Below, piece by piece: positions 1-10,180 of a DNA stretch of 64,000 bases; within the stretch, counting starts at the first letter, position 1; every line of letters begins with the position of its first letter. Below the pieces are notes generated by a model. The model saw only the letters and a list, made by a program, of their open reading frames with translations, was not told the origin of the DNA and made no database searches. Made by a program: the position numbers and the translations under genes. Where the stretch lies: positions 24,458,476 to 24,522,475 of the forward strand of contig OZ059894.1 of the NCBI GenBank assembly GCA_964057225.1, given 5' to 3'. This DNA is from Auanema rhodensis (lineage: Eukaryota; Nematoda; Chromadorea; Rhabditida; Rhabditidae).

Positions 1-27
1 GTGATGTGCACTTGGTATGTAACTCGC

Positions 28-37
28 TTCACGTGAA
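28..37. other. TTCACGTGAA perfect palindrome (E-box/G-box core), recurring every monomer
   Basis: TTCACGTGAA is a perfect 10-bp palindrome with a CACGTG core, repeated in almost every monomer. CACGTG is the established core site of bHLH factors (including the budding yeast centromere factor Cbf1) and of plant G-box bZIP/bHLH proteins. No binding can be concluded from sequence alone. Some monomers break it: CACTTG at 32329, 36025, 37433, 39721, 44473 and 50457 (monomer starts), CATGTG at 21241, 23177 and 27049, and GTGTAA at 14729, 15257 and 39369. Confidence 0.75.
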
Positions 38-87
38 AGATAAAGAGATGCGGTTTTCAAAATTAGATTCCCCATGTCCATATTAGT

Positions 88-104
88 CTAAAAACAAATT
101 TTTA
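88..104. other. A-tract block, likely intrinsically curved DNA
   Basis: The segment includes AAAAACAAATTTTT, two adjacent A/T tracts, with further TTTT and AAAA tracts about 30 bp upstream (54-62). A-tracts are established sources of intrinsic DNA curvature and poor nucleosome affinity. It is also the segment lost in the two 148-bp monomers and the site of several HOR markers (A90C, A92T, C95G, T102G/A, A104T, A108G). Confidence 0.55.
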
Positions 105-116
105 TTGATATTGGTG

Positions 117-129
117 CATGGTAACCATG
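117..129. other. CATGGT-A-ACCATG inverted repeat, recurring every monomer
   Basis: Two 6-bp arms, CATGGT and ACCATG, flank a single A. This short dyad is intact in nearly all monomers. The monomers at 13497, 16313, 17897 and 18073 carry G121A (CATGATAACC), which breaks one arm pair. Position 116, just outside the dyad, is the most frequent two-state site in the array (G or T). Short dyads of this kind are common in centromeric satellites that lack a CENP-B box. Extrusion in vivo is not shown. Confidence 0.7.
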
Positions 130-141
130 ACTTTGAAATTT

Positions 142-147
142 ACGTGA
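142..147 (+). other. Third ACGTGA motif of the monomer
   Basis: ACGTGA at 142-147 (context TTTACGTGAAC) is the third same-strand copy in each monomer, with the others at 175-180 (across the junction) and 207-212 (that is, 31-36 of the next monomer). Spacings are 33 and 32 bp. This copy lacks the leading C, so it is not a full CACGTG. Its spacing suggests either a phased protein-binding arrangement or the remnant of an ancestral short sub-repeat. Confidence 0.6.
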
Positions 148-150
148 ACT

Positions 151-168
151 TTAATTTATGCTAATTAA
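151..168. other. TTAATT / AATTAA inverted repeat
   Basis: Arms TTAATT (151-156) and AATTAA (163-168) flank a 6-base loop TATGCT. The frequent T152C variant (CTTCAATTT) breaks the second base of the left arm, so many monomers have only a partial dyad. This weakens the case for conserved stem function. The segment is the most A+T-rich part of the monomer outside the A-tracts. Confidence 0.6.
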
Positions 169-173
169 ATGTA

Positions 174-179
174 CACGTG
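174..179. other. Second CACGTG motif, across the monomer junction
   Basis: CACGTG at 174-179 spans the arbitrary monomer boundary and recurs each repeat. Read on the minus strand it is ATCACGTG, which fits the budding yeast CDEI consensus RTCACRTG. That match is only 8 bp and is noted as resemblance. It overlaps the 6-bp palindrome TGTACA (170-175). The first base of this core lies 32 bp before that of the CACGTG at 30-35, about three helical turns. Confidence 0.7.
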
Positions 180-528
180 ATGTGCCCTTGGTATGTAACT
201 CGCTTCACGTGAAAGATAAAGAGATGCGGTTTTCAAAATTAGATTCCCCACGTCCATATTAGTCTAAAAACAAATTTTTATTGATATTGGTGCATGGTAA
301 CCATGACTTTGAAATTTACGTGAACTTTAATTTATGCTAATTAAATGTACACGTGATGTGCACTTGGTATGTAACTCGCTTCACGTGAAAGATAAAGAGA
401 TGCGGTTTTCAAAATTAGATTCCCCATGTCCATATTAGTCTAAAAACAAATTTTTATTGATATTGGTGCATGGTAACCATGACTTTGAAATTTACGTGAA
501 CTTTAATTTATGCTAATTAAATGTACAC

Positions 529-704
529 GTGATGTGCACTTGGTATGTAACTCGCTTCACGTGAAAGATAAAGAGATGCGGTTTTCAAAATTAAATTTCC
601 CATGTCCATATCAGTCTAAAAACAAATTTTTATTGATATTGGTGCATGGTAACCATGACTTTGAAATTTACGTGAACTTTAATTTATGCTAATTAAATGT
701 ACAC
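529..704. repeat. T84C monomer subtype (six copies in the window)
   Basis: This subtype carries G66A, C70T and T84C together. Copies start at 529, 1233, 2289, 24057, 27929 and 59257. T84C turns an in-frame TAG into CAG and opens a 60-codon reading frame beginning at monomer position 158 of the preceding unit. The frame is an accident of this allele and I do not call it a gene. The copy at 59257 has one extra change (GGAATTT for GAAATTT). The pair at 24057 and 27929 is explained by the 3872-bp duplication. Confidence 0.85.
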
Positions 705-3344
705 GTGATGTGCACTTGGTATGTAACTCGCTTCACGTGAAAGATAAAGAGATGCGGTTTTCAAAATTAGATTCCCCATGTCCATATTAGTCTAAAAACA
801 AATTTTTATTGATATTGGTTCATGGTAACCATGACTTTGAAATTTACGTGAACTTTAATTTATGCTAATTAAATGTACACGTGATGTGCCCTTGGTATGT
901 AACTCGCTTCACGTGAAAGATAAAGAGATGCGGTTTTCAAAATTAGATTCCCCATGTCCATATTAGTCTAAAAACAAATTTTTATTGATATTGGTGCATG
1001 GTAACCATGACTTTGAAATTTACGTGAACTTTAATTTATGCTAATTAAATGTACACGTGATGTGCACTTGGTATGTAACTCGCTTCACGTGAAAGATAAA
1101 GAGATGCGGTTTTCAAAATTAGATTCCCCATGTCCATATTAGTCTAAAAACAAATTTTTATTGATATTGGTGCATGGTAACCATGACTTTGAAATTTACG
1201 TGAACTTTAATTTATGCTAATTAAATGTACACGTGATGTGCACTTGGTATGTAACTCGCTTCACGTGAAAGATAAAGAGATGCGGTTTTCAAAATTAAAT
1301 TTCCCATGTCCATATCAGTCTAAAAACAAATTTTTATTGATATTGGTGCATGGTAACCATGACTTTGAAATTTACGTGAACTTTAATTTATGCTAATTAA
1401 ATGTACACGTGATGTGCACTTGGTATGTAACTCGCTTCACGTGAAAGATAAAGAGATGCGGTTTTCAAAATTAGATTCCCCACGTCCATATTAGTCTAAA
1501 AACAAATTTTTATTGATATTGGTGCATGGTAACCATGACTTTGAAATTTACGTGAACTTTAATTTATGCTAATTAAATGTACACGTGATGTGCCCTTGGT
1601 ATGTAACTCGCTTCACGTGAAAGATAAAGAGATGCGGTTTTCAAAATTAGATTCCCCACGTCCATATTAGTCTAAAAACAAATTTTTATTGATATTGGTG
1701 CATGGTAACCATGACTTTGAAATTTACGTGAACTTTAATTTATGCTAATTAAATGTACACGTGATGTGCACTTGGTATGTAACTCGCTTCACGTGAAAGA
1801 TAAAGAGATGCGGTTTTCAAAATTAGATTCCCCATGTCCATATTAGTCTAAAAACAAATTTTTATTGATATTGGTGCATGGTAACCATGACTTTGAAATT
1901 TACGTGAACTTTAATTTATGCTAATTAAATGTACACGTGATGTGCCCTTGGTATGTAACTCGCTTCACGTGAAAGATAAAGAGATGCGGTTTTCAAAATT
2001 AGATTCCCCACGTCCATATTAGTCTAAAAACAAATTTTTATTGATATTGGTGCATGGTAACCATGACTTTGAAATTTACGTGAACTTTAATTTATGCTAA
2101 TTAAATGTACACGTGATGTGCACTTGGTATGTAACTCGCTTCACGTGAAAGATAAAGAGATGCGGTTTTCAAAATTAGATTCCCCATGTCCATATTAGTC
2201 TAAAAACAAATTTTTATTGATATTGGTGCATGGTAACCATGACTTTGAAATTTACGTGAACTTTAATTTATGCTAATTAAATGTACACGTGATGTGCACT
2301 TGGTATGTAACTCGCTTCACGTGAAAGATAAAGAGATGCGGTTTTCAAAATTAAATTTCCCATGTCCATATCAGTCTAAAAACAAATTTTTATTGATATT
2401 GGTGCATGGTAACCATGACTTTGAAATTTACGTGAACTTTAATTTATGCTAATTAAATGTACACGTGATGTGCACTTGGTATGTAACTCGCTTCACGTGA
2501 AAGATAAAGAGATGCGGTTTTCAAAATTAGATTCCCCATGTCCATATTAGTCTAAAAACAAATTTTTATTGATATTGGTTCATGGTAACCATGACTTTGA
2601 AATTTACGTGAACTTTAATTTATGCTAATTAAATGTACACGTGATGTGCACTTGGTATGTAACTCGCTTCACGTGAAAGATAAAGAGATGCGGTTTTCAA
2701 AATTAGATTCCCCATGTCCATATTAGTCTAAAAACAAATTTTTATTGATATTGGTTCATGGTAACCATGACTTTGAAATTTACGTGAACTTTAATTTATG
2801 CTAATTAAATGTACACGTGATGTGCACTTGGTATGTAACTCGCTTCACGTGAAAGATAAAGAGATGCGGTTTTCAAAATTAGATTCCCCATGTCCATATT
2901 AGTCTAAAAACAAATTTTTATTGATATTGGTGCATGGTAACCATGACTTTGAAATTTACGTGAACTTTAATTTATGCTAATTAAATGTACACGTGATGTG
3001 CACTTGGTATGTAACTCGCTTCACGTGAAAGATAAAGAGATGCGGTTTTCAAAATTAGATTCCCCATGTCCATATTAGTCTAAAAACAAATTTTTATTGA
3101 TATTGGTTCATGGTAACCATGACTTTGAAATTTACGTGAACTTCAATTTATGCTAATTAAATGTACACGTGATGTGCACTTGGTATGTAACTCGCTTCAC
3201 GTGAAAGATGAAGAGATGCGGTTTTCAAAATTAGATTCCCTATGTCCATATTAGTCTAAAAACAAATTTTTTTTGATATTGGTTCATGGTAACCATGACT
3301 TTGAAATTTACGTGAACTTTAATTTATGCTAATTAAATGTACAC

Positions 3345-4400
3345 GTGATGTGCACTTGGTATGTAACTCGCTTCACGTGAAAGATAAAAAGATGCGGTTT
3401 TCAAAATTAAATTTCCCATGTCCATATTAGTCTAAAAACAAATTTTTATTGATATTGGTGCATGGTAACCATGACTTTGAAATTTACGTGAACTTTAATT
3501 TATGCTAATTAAATGTACACGTGATGTGCACTTGGTATGTAACTCGCTTCACGTGAAAGATAAAGAGATGCGGTTTTCAAAATTAGATTCCCCATGTCCA
3601 TATTAGTCTAAAAACAAATTTTTATTGATATTGGTTCATGGTAACCATGATTTTGAAATTTACGTGAACTTTAATTTATGCTAATTAAATGTACACGTGA
3701 TGTGCACTTGGTATGTAACTCGCTTCACGTGAAAGATAAAGAGATGCGGTTTTCAAAATTAGATTCCCCATGTCCATATTAGTCTAAAAACAAATTTTTA
3801 TTGATATTGGTGCATGGTAACCATGACTTTGAAATTTACGTGAACTTTAATTTATGCTAATTAAATGTACACGTGATGGGCACTTGGTATGTAACTCGCT
3901 TCACGTGAAAGATAAAGAGATGCGGTTTTCAAAATTAGATTCCCCATGTCCATATTAGTCTAAAAACAAATTTTTATTGATATTGGTGCATGGTAACCAT
4001 GACTTTGAAATTTACGTGAATTTTAATTTATGCTAATTAAATGTACACGTGATGTGCACTTGGTATGTAACTAGCTTCACGTGAAAGATAAAGAGATGCG
4101 GTTTCCAAAATTAGATTCCCCATGTCCATATTAGTCTAAAAACAAATTTTTATTGATATTGGTGCATGGTAACCATGACTTTGAAATTTACGTGAACTTC
4201 AATTTATGCTAATTAAATGTACACGTGATGTGCACTTGGTATGTAACTCGCTTCACGTGAAAGATAAAGAGATATGGTTTTCAAAATTAGATTCCCCATG
4301 TCCATATTAGTCTAAAAACAAATTTTTATTGGTATTGGTGCATGGTAACCATGACTTTGAAATTTACGTGAACTTTAATTTATGCTAATTAAATGTACAC
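3345..4400. repeat. Six-monomer set, same order as 28809-29864
   Basis: Marker order: G45A+G66A+C70T (3345), C131T (3521), plain (3697), T7G+C149T (3873), C25A+T57C (4049), A108G (4225). The same six states in the same order occur at 28809-29864, where they lead into the 10-monomer HOR. Monomer 4049 has T152C, and monomer 4225 has the private change GATATGG for GATGCGG, so the two copies have diverged slightly. A shorter version without C131T, T57C and A108G lies at 11385-12264. Confidence 0.75.
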
Positions 4401-7400
4401 GTGATGTGCACTTGGTATGTAACTCGCTTCACGTGAAAGATAAAGAGATGCGGTTTTCAAAATTAAATTTCCCATGTCCATATTAGTCTAAAAACAAATT
4501 TTTATTGATATTGGTGCATGGTAACCATGACTTTGAAATTTACGTGAACTTTAATTTATGCTAATTAAATGTACACGTGATGTGCACTTGGTATGTATCT
4601 CGCTTCACGTGAAAGATAAAGAGATGCGGTTTTCAAAATTAGATTCCCCATGTCCATATTAGTCTAAAAACAAATTTTTATTGGTATTGGTGCATGGTAA
4701 CCATGACTTTGAAATTTACGTGAACTTTAATTTATGCTAATTAAATGTACACGTGATGTGCACTTGGTATGTAACTCGCTTCACGTGAAAGATAAAGAGA
4801 TGCGGTTTTCAAAATTAAATTTCCCATGTCCATATTAGTCTAAAAACAAATTTTTATTGATATTGGTGCATGGTAACCATGACTTTGAAATTTACGTGAA
4901 CTTTAATTTATGCTAATTAAATGTACACGTGATGTGCACTTGGTATGTATCTCGCTTCACGTGAAAGATAAAGAGATGCGGTTTTCAAAATTAGATTCCC
5001 CATGTCCATATTAGTCTAAAAACAAATTTTTATTGATATTGGTTCATGGTAACCATGACTTTGAAATTTACGTGAACTTTAATTTATGCTAATTAAATGT
5101 ACACGTGATGTGCACTTGGTATGTAACTCGCTTCACGTGAAAGATAAAGAGATGCGGTTTTCAAAATTAGATTCCCCATGTCCATATTAGTCTAAAAACA
5201 AATTTTTATTGATATTGGTTCATGGTAACCATGACTTTGAAATTTACGTGAACTTTAATTTATGCTAATTAAATGTACACGTGATGTGCACTTGGTATGT
5301 AACTCGCTTCACGTAAAAGATAAAGAGATGCGGTTTTCAAAATTAGATTCCCCATGTCCATATTAGTCTAAAAACAAATTTTTATTGATATTGGTGCATG
5401 GTAACCATGACTTTGAAATTTACGTGAACTTTAATTTATGCTAATTAAATGTACACGTGATGTGCACTTGGTATGTAACTCGCTTCACGTGAAAGATAAA
5501 GAGATGCGGTTTTCAAAATTAGATTCCCCATGTCCATATTAGTCTAAAAACAAATTTTTATTGATATTGGTTCATGGTAACCATGACTTTGAAATTTACG
5601 TGAACTTTAATTTATGCTAATTAAATGTACACGTGATGTGCACTTGGTATGTAACTCGCTTCACGTGAAAGATAAAGAGATGCGGTTTTCAAAATTAGAT
5701 TCCCCATGTCCATATTAGTCTAAAAACAAATTTTTATTGATATTGGTGCATGGTAACCATGACTTTGAAATTTACGTGAACTTTAATTTATGCTAATTAA
5801 ATGTACACGTGATGTGCACTTGGTATGTAACTCGCTTCACGTGAAAGATAAAGAGATGCGGTTTTCAAAATTAGATTCCCCATGTCCATATTAGTCTAAA
5901 AACAAATTTTTATTGATATTGGTTCATGGTAACCATGACTTTGAAATTTACGTGAACTTTAATTTATGCTAATTAAATGTACACGTGATGTGCACTTGGT
6001 ATGTAACTCGCTTCACGTGAAAGATAAAGAGATGCGGTTTTCAAAATTAGATTCCCCATGTCCATATTAGTCTAAAAACAAATTTTTATTGATATTGGTG
6101 CATGGTAACCATGACTTTGAAATTTACGTGAACTTTAATTTATGCTAATTAAATGTACACGTGATGTGCACTTGGTATGTAACTCGCTTCACGTGAAAGA
6201 TAAAGAGATGCGGTTTTCAAAATTAGATTCCCCATGTCCATATTAGTCTAAAAACAAATTTTTATTGATATTGGTGCATGGTAACCATGACTTTGAAATT
6301 TACGGGAACTTTAATTTATGCTAATTAAATGTACACGTGATGTGCACTTGGTATGTAACTCGCTTCACGTGAAAGATAAAGAGATGCGGTTTTCAAAATT
6401 AAATTTCCCATGTCCATATTAGTCTAAAAACAAATTTTTATTGATATTGGTGCATGGTAACCATGACTTTGAAATTTACGTGAACTTTAATTTATGCTAA
6501 TTAAATGTACACGTGATGTGCACTTGGTATGTATCTCGCTTCACGTGAAAGATAAAGAGATGCGGTTTTCAAAATTAGATTCCCCATGTCCATATTAGTC
6601 TAAAAACAAATTTTTATTGATATTGGTTCATGGTAACCATGACTTTGAAATTTACGTGAACTTTAATTTATGCTAATTAAATGTACACGTGATGTGCACT
6701 TGGTATGTAACTCGCTTCACGTGAAAGATAAAGAGATGCGGTTTTCAAAATTAGATTCCCCATGTCCATATTAGTCTAAAAACAAATTTTTATTGATATT
6801 GGTTCATGGTAACCATGACTTTGAAATTTACGTGAACTTTAATTTATGCTAATTAAATGTACACGTGATGTGCACTTGGTATGTAACTCGCTTCACGTGA
6901 AAGATAAAGAGATGCGGTTTTCAAAATTAGATTCCCCATGTCCATATTAGTCTAAAAACAAATTTTTATTGATATTGGTGCATGGTAACCATGACTTTGA
7001 AATTTACGTGAACTTTAATTTATGCTAATTAAATGTACACGTGATGTGCACTTGGTATGTAACTCGCTTCACGTGAAAGATAAAGAGATGCGGTTTTCAA
7101 AATTTGATTCCCCATGTCCATATTAGTCTAAAAACAAATTTTTATTGATATTGGTTCATGGTAACCATGACTTTGAAATTTACGTGAACTTTAATTTATG
7201 CTAATTAAATGTACACGTGATGTGCACTTGGTATGTAACTCGCTTCACGTGAAAGATAAAGAGATGCGGTTTTCAAAATTAGATTCCCCATGTCCATATT
7301 AGTCTAAAAACAAATTTTTATTGATATTGGTTCATGGTAACCATGACTTTGAAATTTACGTGAACTTTAATTTATGCTAATTAAATGTACACGTGATGTG

Positions 7401-9152
7401 CACTTGGTATGTATTTTGCTTCACGTGAAAGATAAAGAGATGCGGTTTTCAAAATTAGATTCCCCATGTCCATATTAGTCTAAAAACAAATTTGTATTGA
7501 TATTGGTGCATGGTAACCATGACTTTGAAATTTACGTGAACTTTAATTTATGCTAATTAAATGTACACGTGATGTGCACTTGGTATGTAACTCGCTTCAC
7601 GTGAAAGATAAAGAGATGCGGTTTTCAAAATTAGATTCCCCATGTCCATATTAGTCTAAAAACAAATTTTTATTGATATTGGTTCATGGTAACCATGACT
7701 TTGAAATTTACGTGAACTTTAATTTATGCTAATTAAATGTACACGTGATGTGCACTTGGTATGTAACTCGCTTCACGTGAAAGATAAAGAGATGCGGTTT
7801 TCAAAATTAGATTCCCCATGTCCATATTAGTCTAAAAACAAATTTTTATTGATATTGGTGCATGGTAACCATGACTTTGAAATTTACGTGAACTTTAATT
7901 TATGCTAATTAAATGTACACGTGATGTGCACTTGGTATGTAACTCGCTTCACGTGAAAGATAAAGAGATGCGGTTTTCAAAATTAGATTCCCCATGTCCA
8001 TATTAGTCTAAAAACAAATTTTTATTGATATTGGTGCATGGTAACCATGACTTTGAAATTTACGTGAACTTCAATTTATGCTAATTAAATGTACACGTGA
8101 TGTGCACTTGGTATGTAACTCGCTTCACGTGAAAGATGAAGAGATGCGGTTTTCAAAATTAGATTCCCTATGTCCATATTAGTCTAAAAACAAATTTTTA
8201 TTGATATTGGTGCATGGTAACCATGACTTTGAAATTTACGTGAACTTTAATTTATGCTAATTAAATGTACACGTAATGTGCACTTGGTATGTAACTCGCT
8301 TCACGTGAAAGATAAAGAGATGCGGTTTTCAAAATTAGATTCCCCATGTCCATATTAGTCTAAAAACAAATTTTTATTGATATTGGTGCATGGTAACCAT
8401 GACTTTGAAATTTACGTGAACTTTAATTTATGCTAATTAAATGTACACGTAATGTGCACTTGGTATGTAACTCGCTTCACGTGAAAGATAAAGAGATGCG
8501 GTTTTCAAAATTAGATTCCCCATGTCCATATTAGTCTAAAAACAAATTTTTATTGATATTGGTTCATGGTAACCATGATTTTGAAATTTACGTGAACTTT
8601 AATTTATGCTAATTAAATGTACACGTGATGTGCACTTGGTATGTAACTCGCTTCACGTGAAAGATAAAGAGATGCGGTTTTCAAAATTAGATTCCCCATG
8701 TCCATATTAGTCTAAAAACAAATTTTTATTGATATTGGTGCATGGTAACCATGACTTTGAAATTTACGTGAACTTTAATTTATGCTAATTAAATGTACAC
8801 GTGATGTGCACTTGGTATGTAACTCGCTTCACGTGAAAGATAAAGAGATGCGGTTTTCAAAATTAGATTCCCCATGTCCATATTAGTCTAAAAACAAATT
8901 TTTATTGATATTGGTGCATGGTAACCATGACTTTGAAATTTACGTGAACTTTAATTTATGCTAATTAAATGTACACGTGATGTGCACTTGGTATGTAACT
9001 CGCTTCACGTGAAAGATAAAGAGATGCGGTTTTCAAAATTAGATTCCCCATGTCCATATTAGTCTAAAAACAAATTTTTATTGATATTGGTGCATGGTAA
9101 CCATGACTTTGAAATTTACGTGAACTTTAATTTATGCTAATTAAATGTACAC
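4401..9152. repeat. Loosely ordered monomers with a G66A+C70T then A22T pair (27 monomers)
   Basis: A G66A+C70T monomer followed by an A22T (GTATCTC) monomer occurs at 4401/4577, 4753/4929 and 6337/6513, and again far away at 61193/61369. The first two pairs are adjacent, a dimer duplication whose second members differ at A108G and G116T. From 4753 to 6336 there are nine monomers before the pair recurs. A distinctive monomer with A22T, C23T, C25T and T102G lies at 7393. Two adjacent monomers with GTAATG at 1-6 (8273, 8449) follow a monomer with A42G and C73T (8097). No clean HOR covers the whole stretch. Confidence 0.7.
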
Positions 9153-10180
9153 GTGATGTGCACTTGGTATGTAACTCGCTTCACGTGAAAGATAAAGAGA
9201 TGCGGTTTTCAAAATTAAATTTCCCATGTCCATATTAGTCTAAAAACAAATTTTTATTGATATTGGTGCATGGTAACCATGACTTTGAAATTTACGTGAA
9301 CTTTAATTTATGCTAATTAAATGTACACGTGATGTGCACTTGGTATGTAACTCGCTTCACGTGAAAGATAAAGAGATGCGGTTTTCAAAATTAGATTCCC
9401 CATGTCCATATTAGTCTAAAAACAAATTTTTATTGATATTGGTTCATGGTAACCATGACTTTGAAATTTACGTGAACTTTAATTTATGCTAATTAAATGT
9501 ACACGTGATGTGCACTTGGTATGTAACTCGCTTCACGTGAAAGATAAAGAGATGCGGTTTTCAAAATTAGATTCCCCATGTCCATATTAGTCTAAAAACA
9601 AATTTATATTGATATTGGTGCATGGTAACCATGACTTTGAAATTTACGTGAACTTTAATTTATGCTAATTAAATGTACACGTGATGTGCACTTGGTATGT
9701 AACTCGCTTCACGTGAAAGATAAAGAGATGCGGTTTTCAAAATTAGATTCCCCATGTCCATATTAGTCTAAAAACAAATTTTTATTGATATTGGTTCATG
9801 GTAACCATGACTTTGAAATTTACGTGAACTTCAATTTATGCTAATTAAATGTACACGTGATGTGCACTTGGTATGTAACTCGCTTCACGTGAAAGATGAA
9901 GAGATGCGGTTTTCAAAATTAGATTCCCTATGTCCATATTAGTCTCAAAACAAATTTTTATTGATATTGGTTCATGGTAACCATGACTTTGAAATTTACG
10001 TGAACTTTAATTTATGCTAATTAAATGTACACGTGATGTGCACTTGGTATGTAACTCGCTTCACGTGAAAGATAAAGAGATGCGGTTTTCAAAATTAGAT
10101 TCCCCATGTCCATATTAGTTCATGGTAACCATGACTTTGAAATTTACGTGAACTTTAATTTATGCTAATTAAATGTACAC
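9153..10180. repeat. Six-monomer HOR, copy 1 (1028 bp, ends in a deleted monomer)
   Basis: Monomer order: G66A+C70T (9153), G116T (9329), T102A (9505), G116T+T152C (9681), A42G+C73T+A90C (9857), then a 148-bp deleted monomer (10033-10180). The unit is 5 x 176 + 148 = 1028 bp. The adjacent 10181-11208 repeats it, and I saw no difference between the two copies at the markers checked. Confidence 0.9.
10033..10180. repeat. 148-bp monomer with a 28-bp internal deletion (first)
   Basis: Sequence passes from TATTAGT directly to TCATGG at 10119/10120, removing monomer positions 88-115, which hold the A-tract block. GT occurs at both ends of the lost segment, so the breakpoint is ambiguous by 2 bp. 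This microhomology fits slippage or end joining. The retained T next to the junction shows the parent was a G116T monomer. Confidence 0.97.

Larger units (their letters stand above)
1..176. repeat. Reference monomer used for numbering
   Basis: This first copy serves as the numbering reference; the start is arbitrary because a tandem array has no natural unit boundary. Composition is 57 G+C in 176. It contains, in order: GTGCAC (6-11), the TTCACGTGAA palindrome (28-37), short T and A tracts (54-62), a C/T-rich stretch with CCCCATGTCC (70-79), an A-tract block (90-104), the CATGGT-A-ACCATG dyad (117-129), a third ACGTGA (142-147), the TTAATT/AATTAA dyad (151-168), and CACGTG across the junction to the next monomer. 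CpG occurs five times per monomer: at 25, 32, 51, 143 and across the junction. Confidence 0.95.
1..3344. repeat. Mixed monomers with A10C / plain / T84C triad (19 monomers)
   Basis: Nineteen monomers rich in three markers: A10C (GTGCCC; at 177, 881, 1585, 1937), T75C (CCCACGTCC; at 177, 1409, 1585, 1937) and T84C (TATCAG; at 529, 1233, 2289). An A10C monomer, a plain monomer and a T84C monomer follow each other at 177-704, 881-1408 and 1937-2464. The first and third triads are both followed by a G116T monomer, so 177-880 and 1937-2640 look like copies 1760 bp (10 monomers) apart. From about 2465 the monomers are plain or G116T. Confidence 0.8.

Noticed and set aside
151-168. Rho-independent terminator or TATA-type promoter in the A+T-rich dyad
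   Set aside because: The stem is A/T only, is broken by the common T152C variant, and no gene is nearby. The window looks eukaryotic.
510-692. 60-codon open reading frame, also at 1214-1396, 2270-2452, 24038-24220, 27910-28092 and 59238-59420
   Set aside because: It lies wholly in the satellite, opens only where T84C removes a TAG, and cannot extend because 176 is not a multiple of 3. It has no recognisable domain and no gene-like context.
10117-10125. Transposon excision or insertion scar
   Set aside because: The change is a simple 28-bp loss with 2-bp GT microhomology. There is no target-site duplication, inverted termini or foreign sequence.
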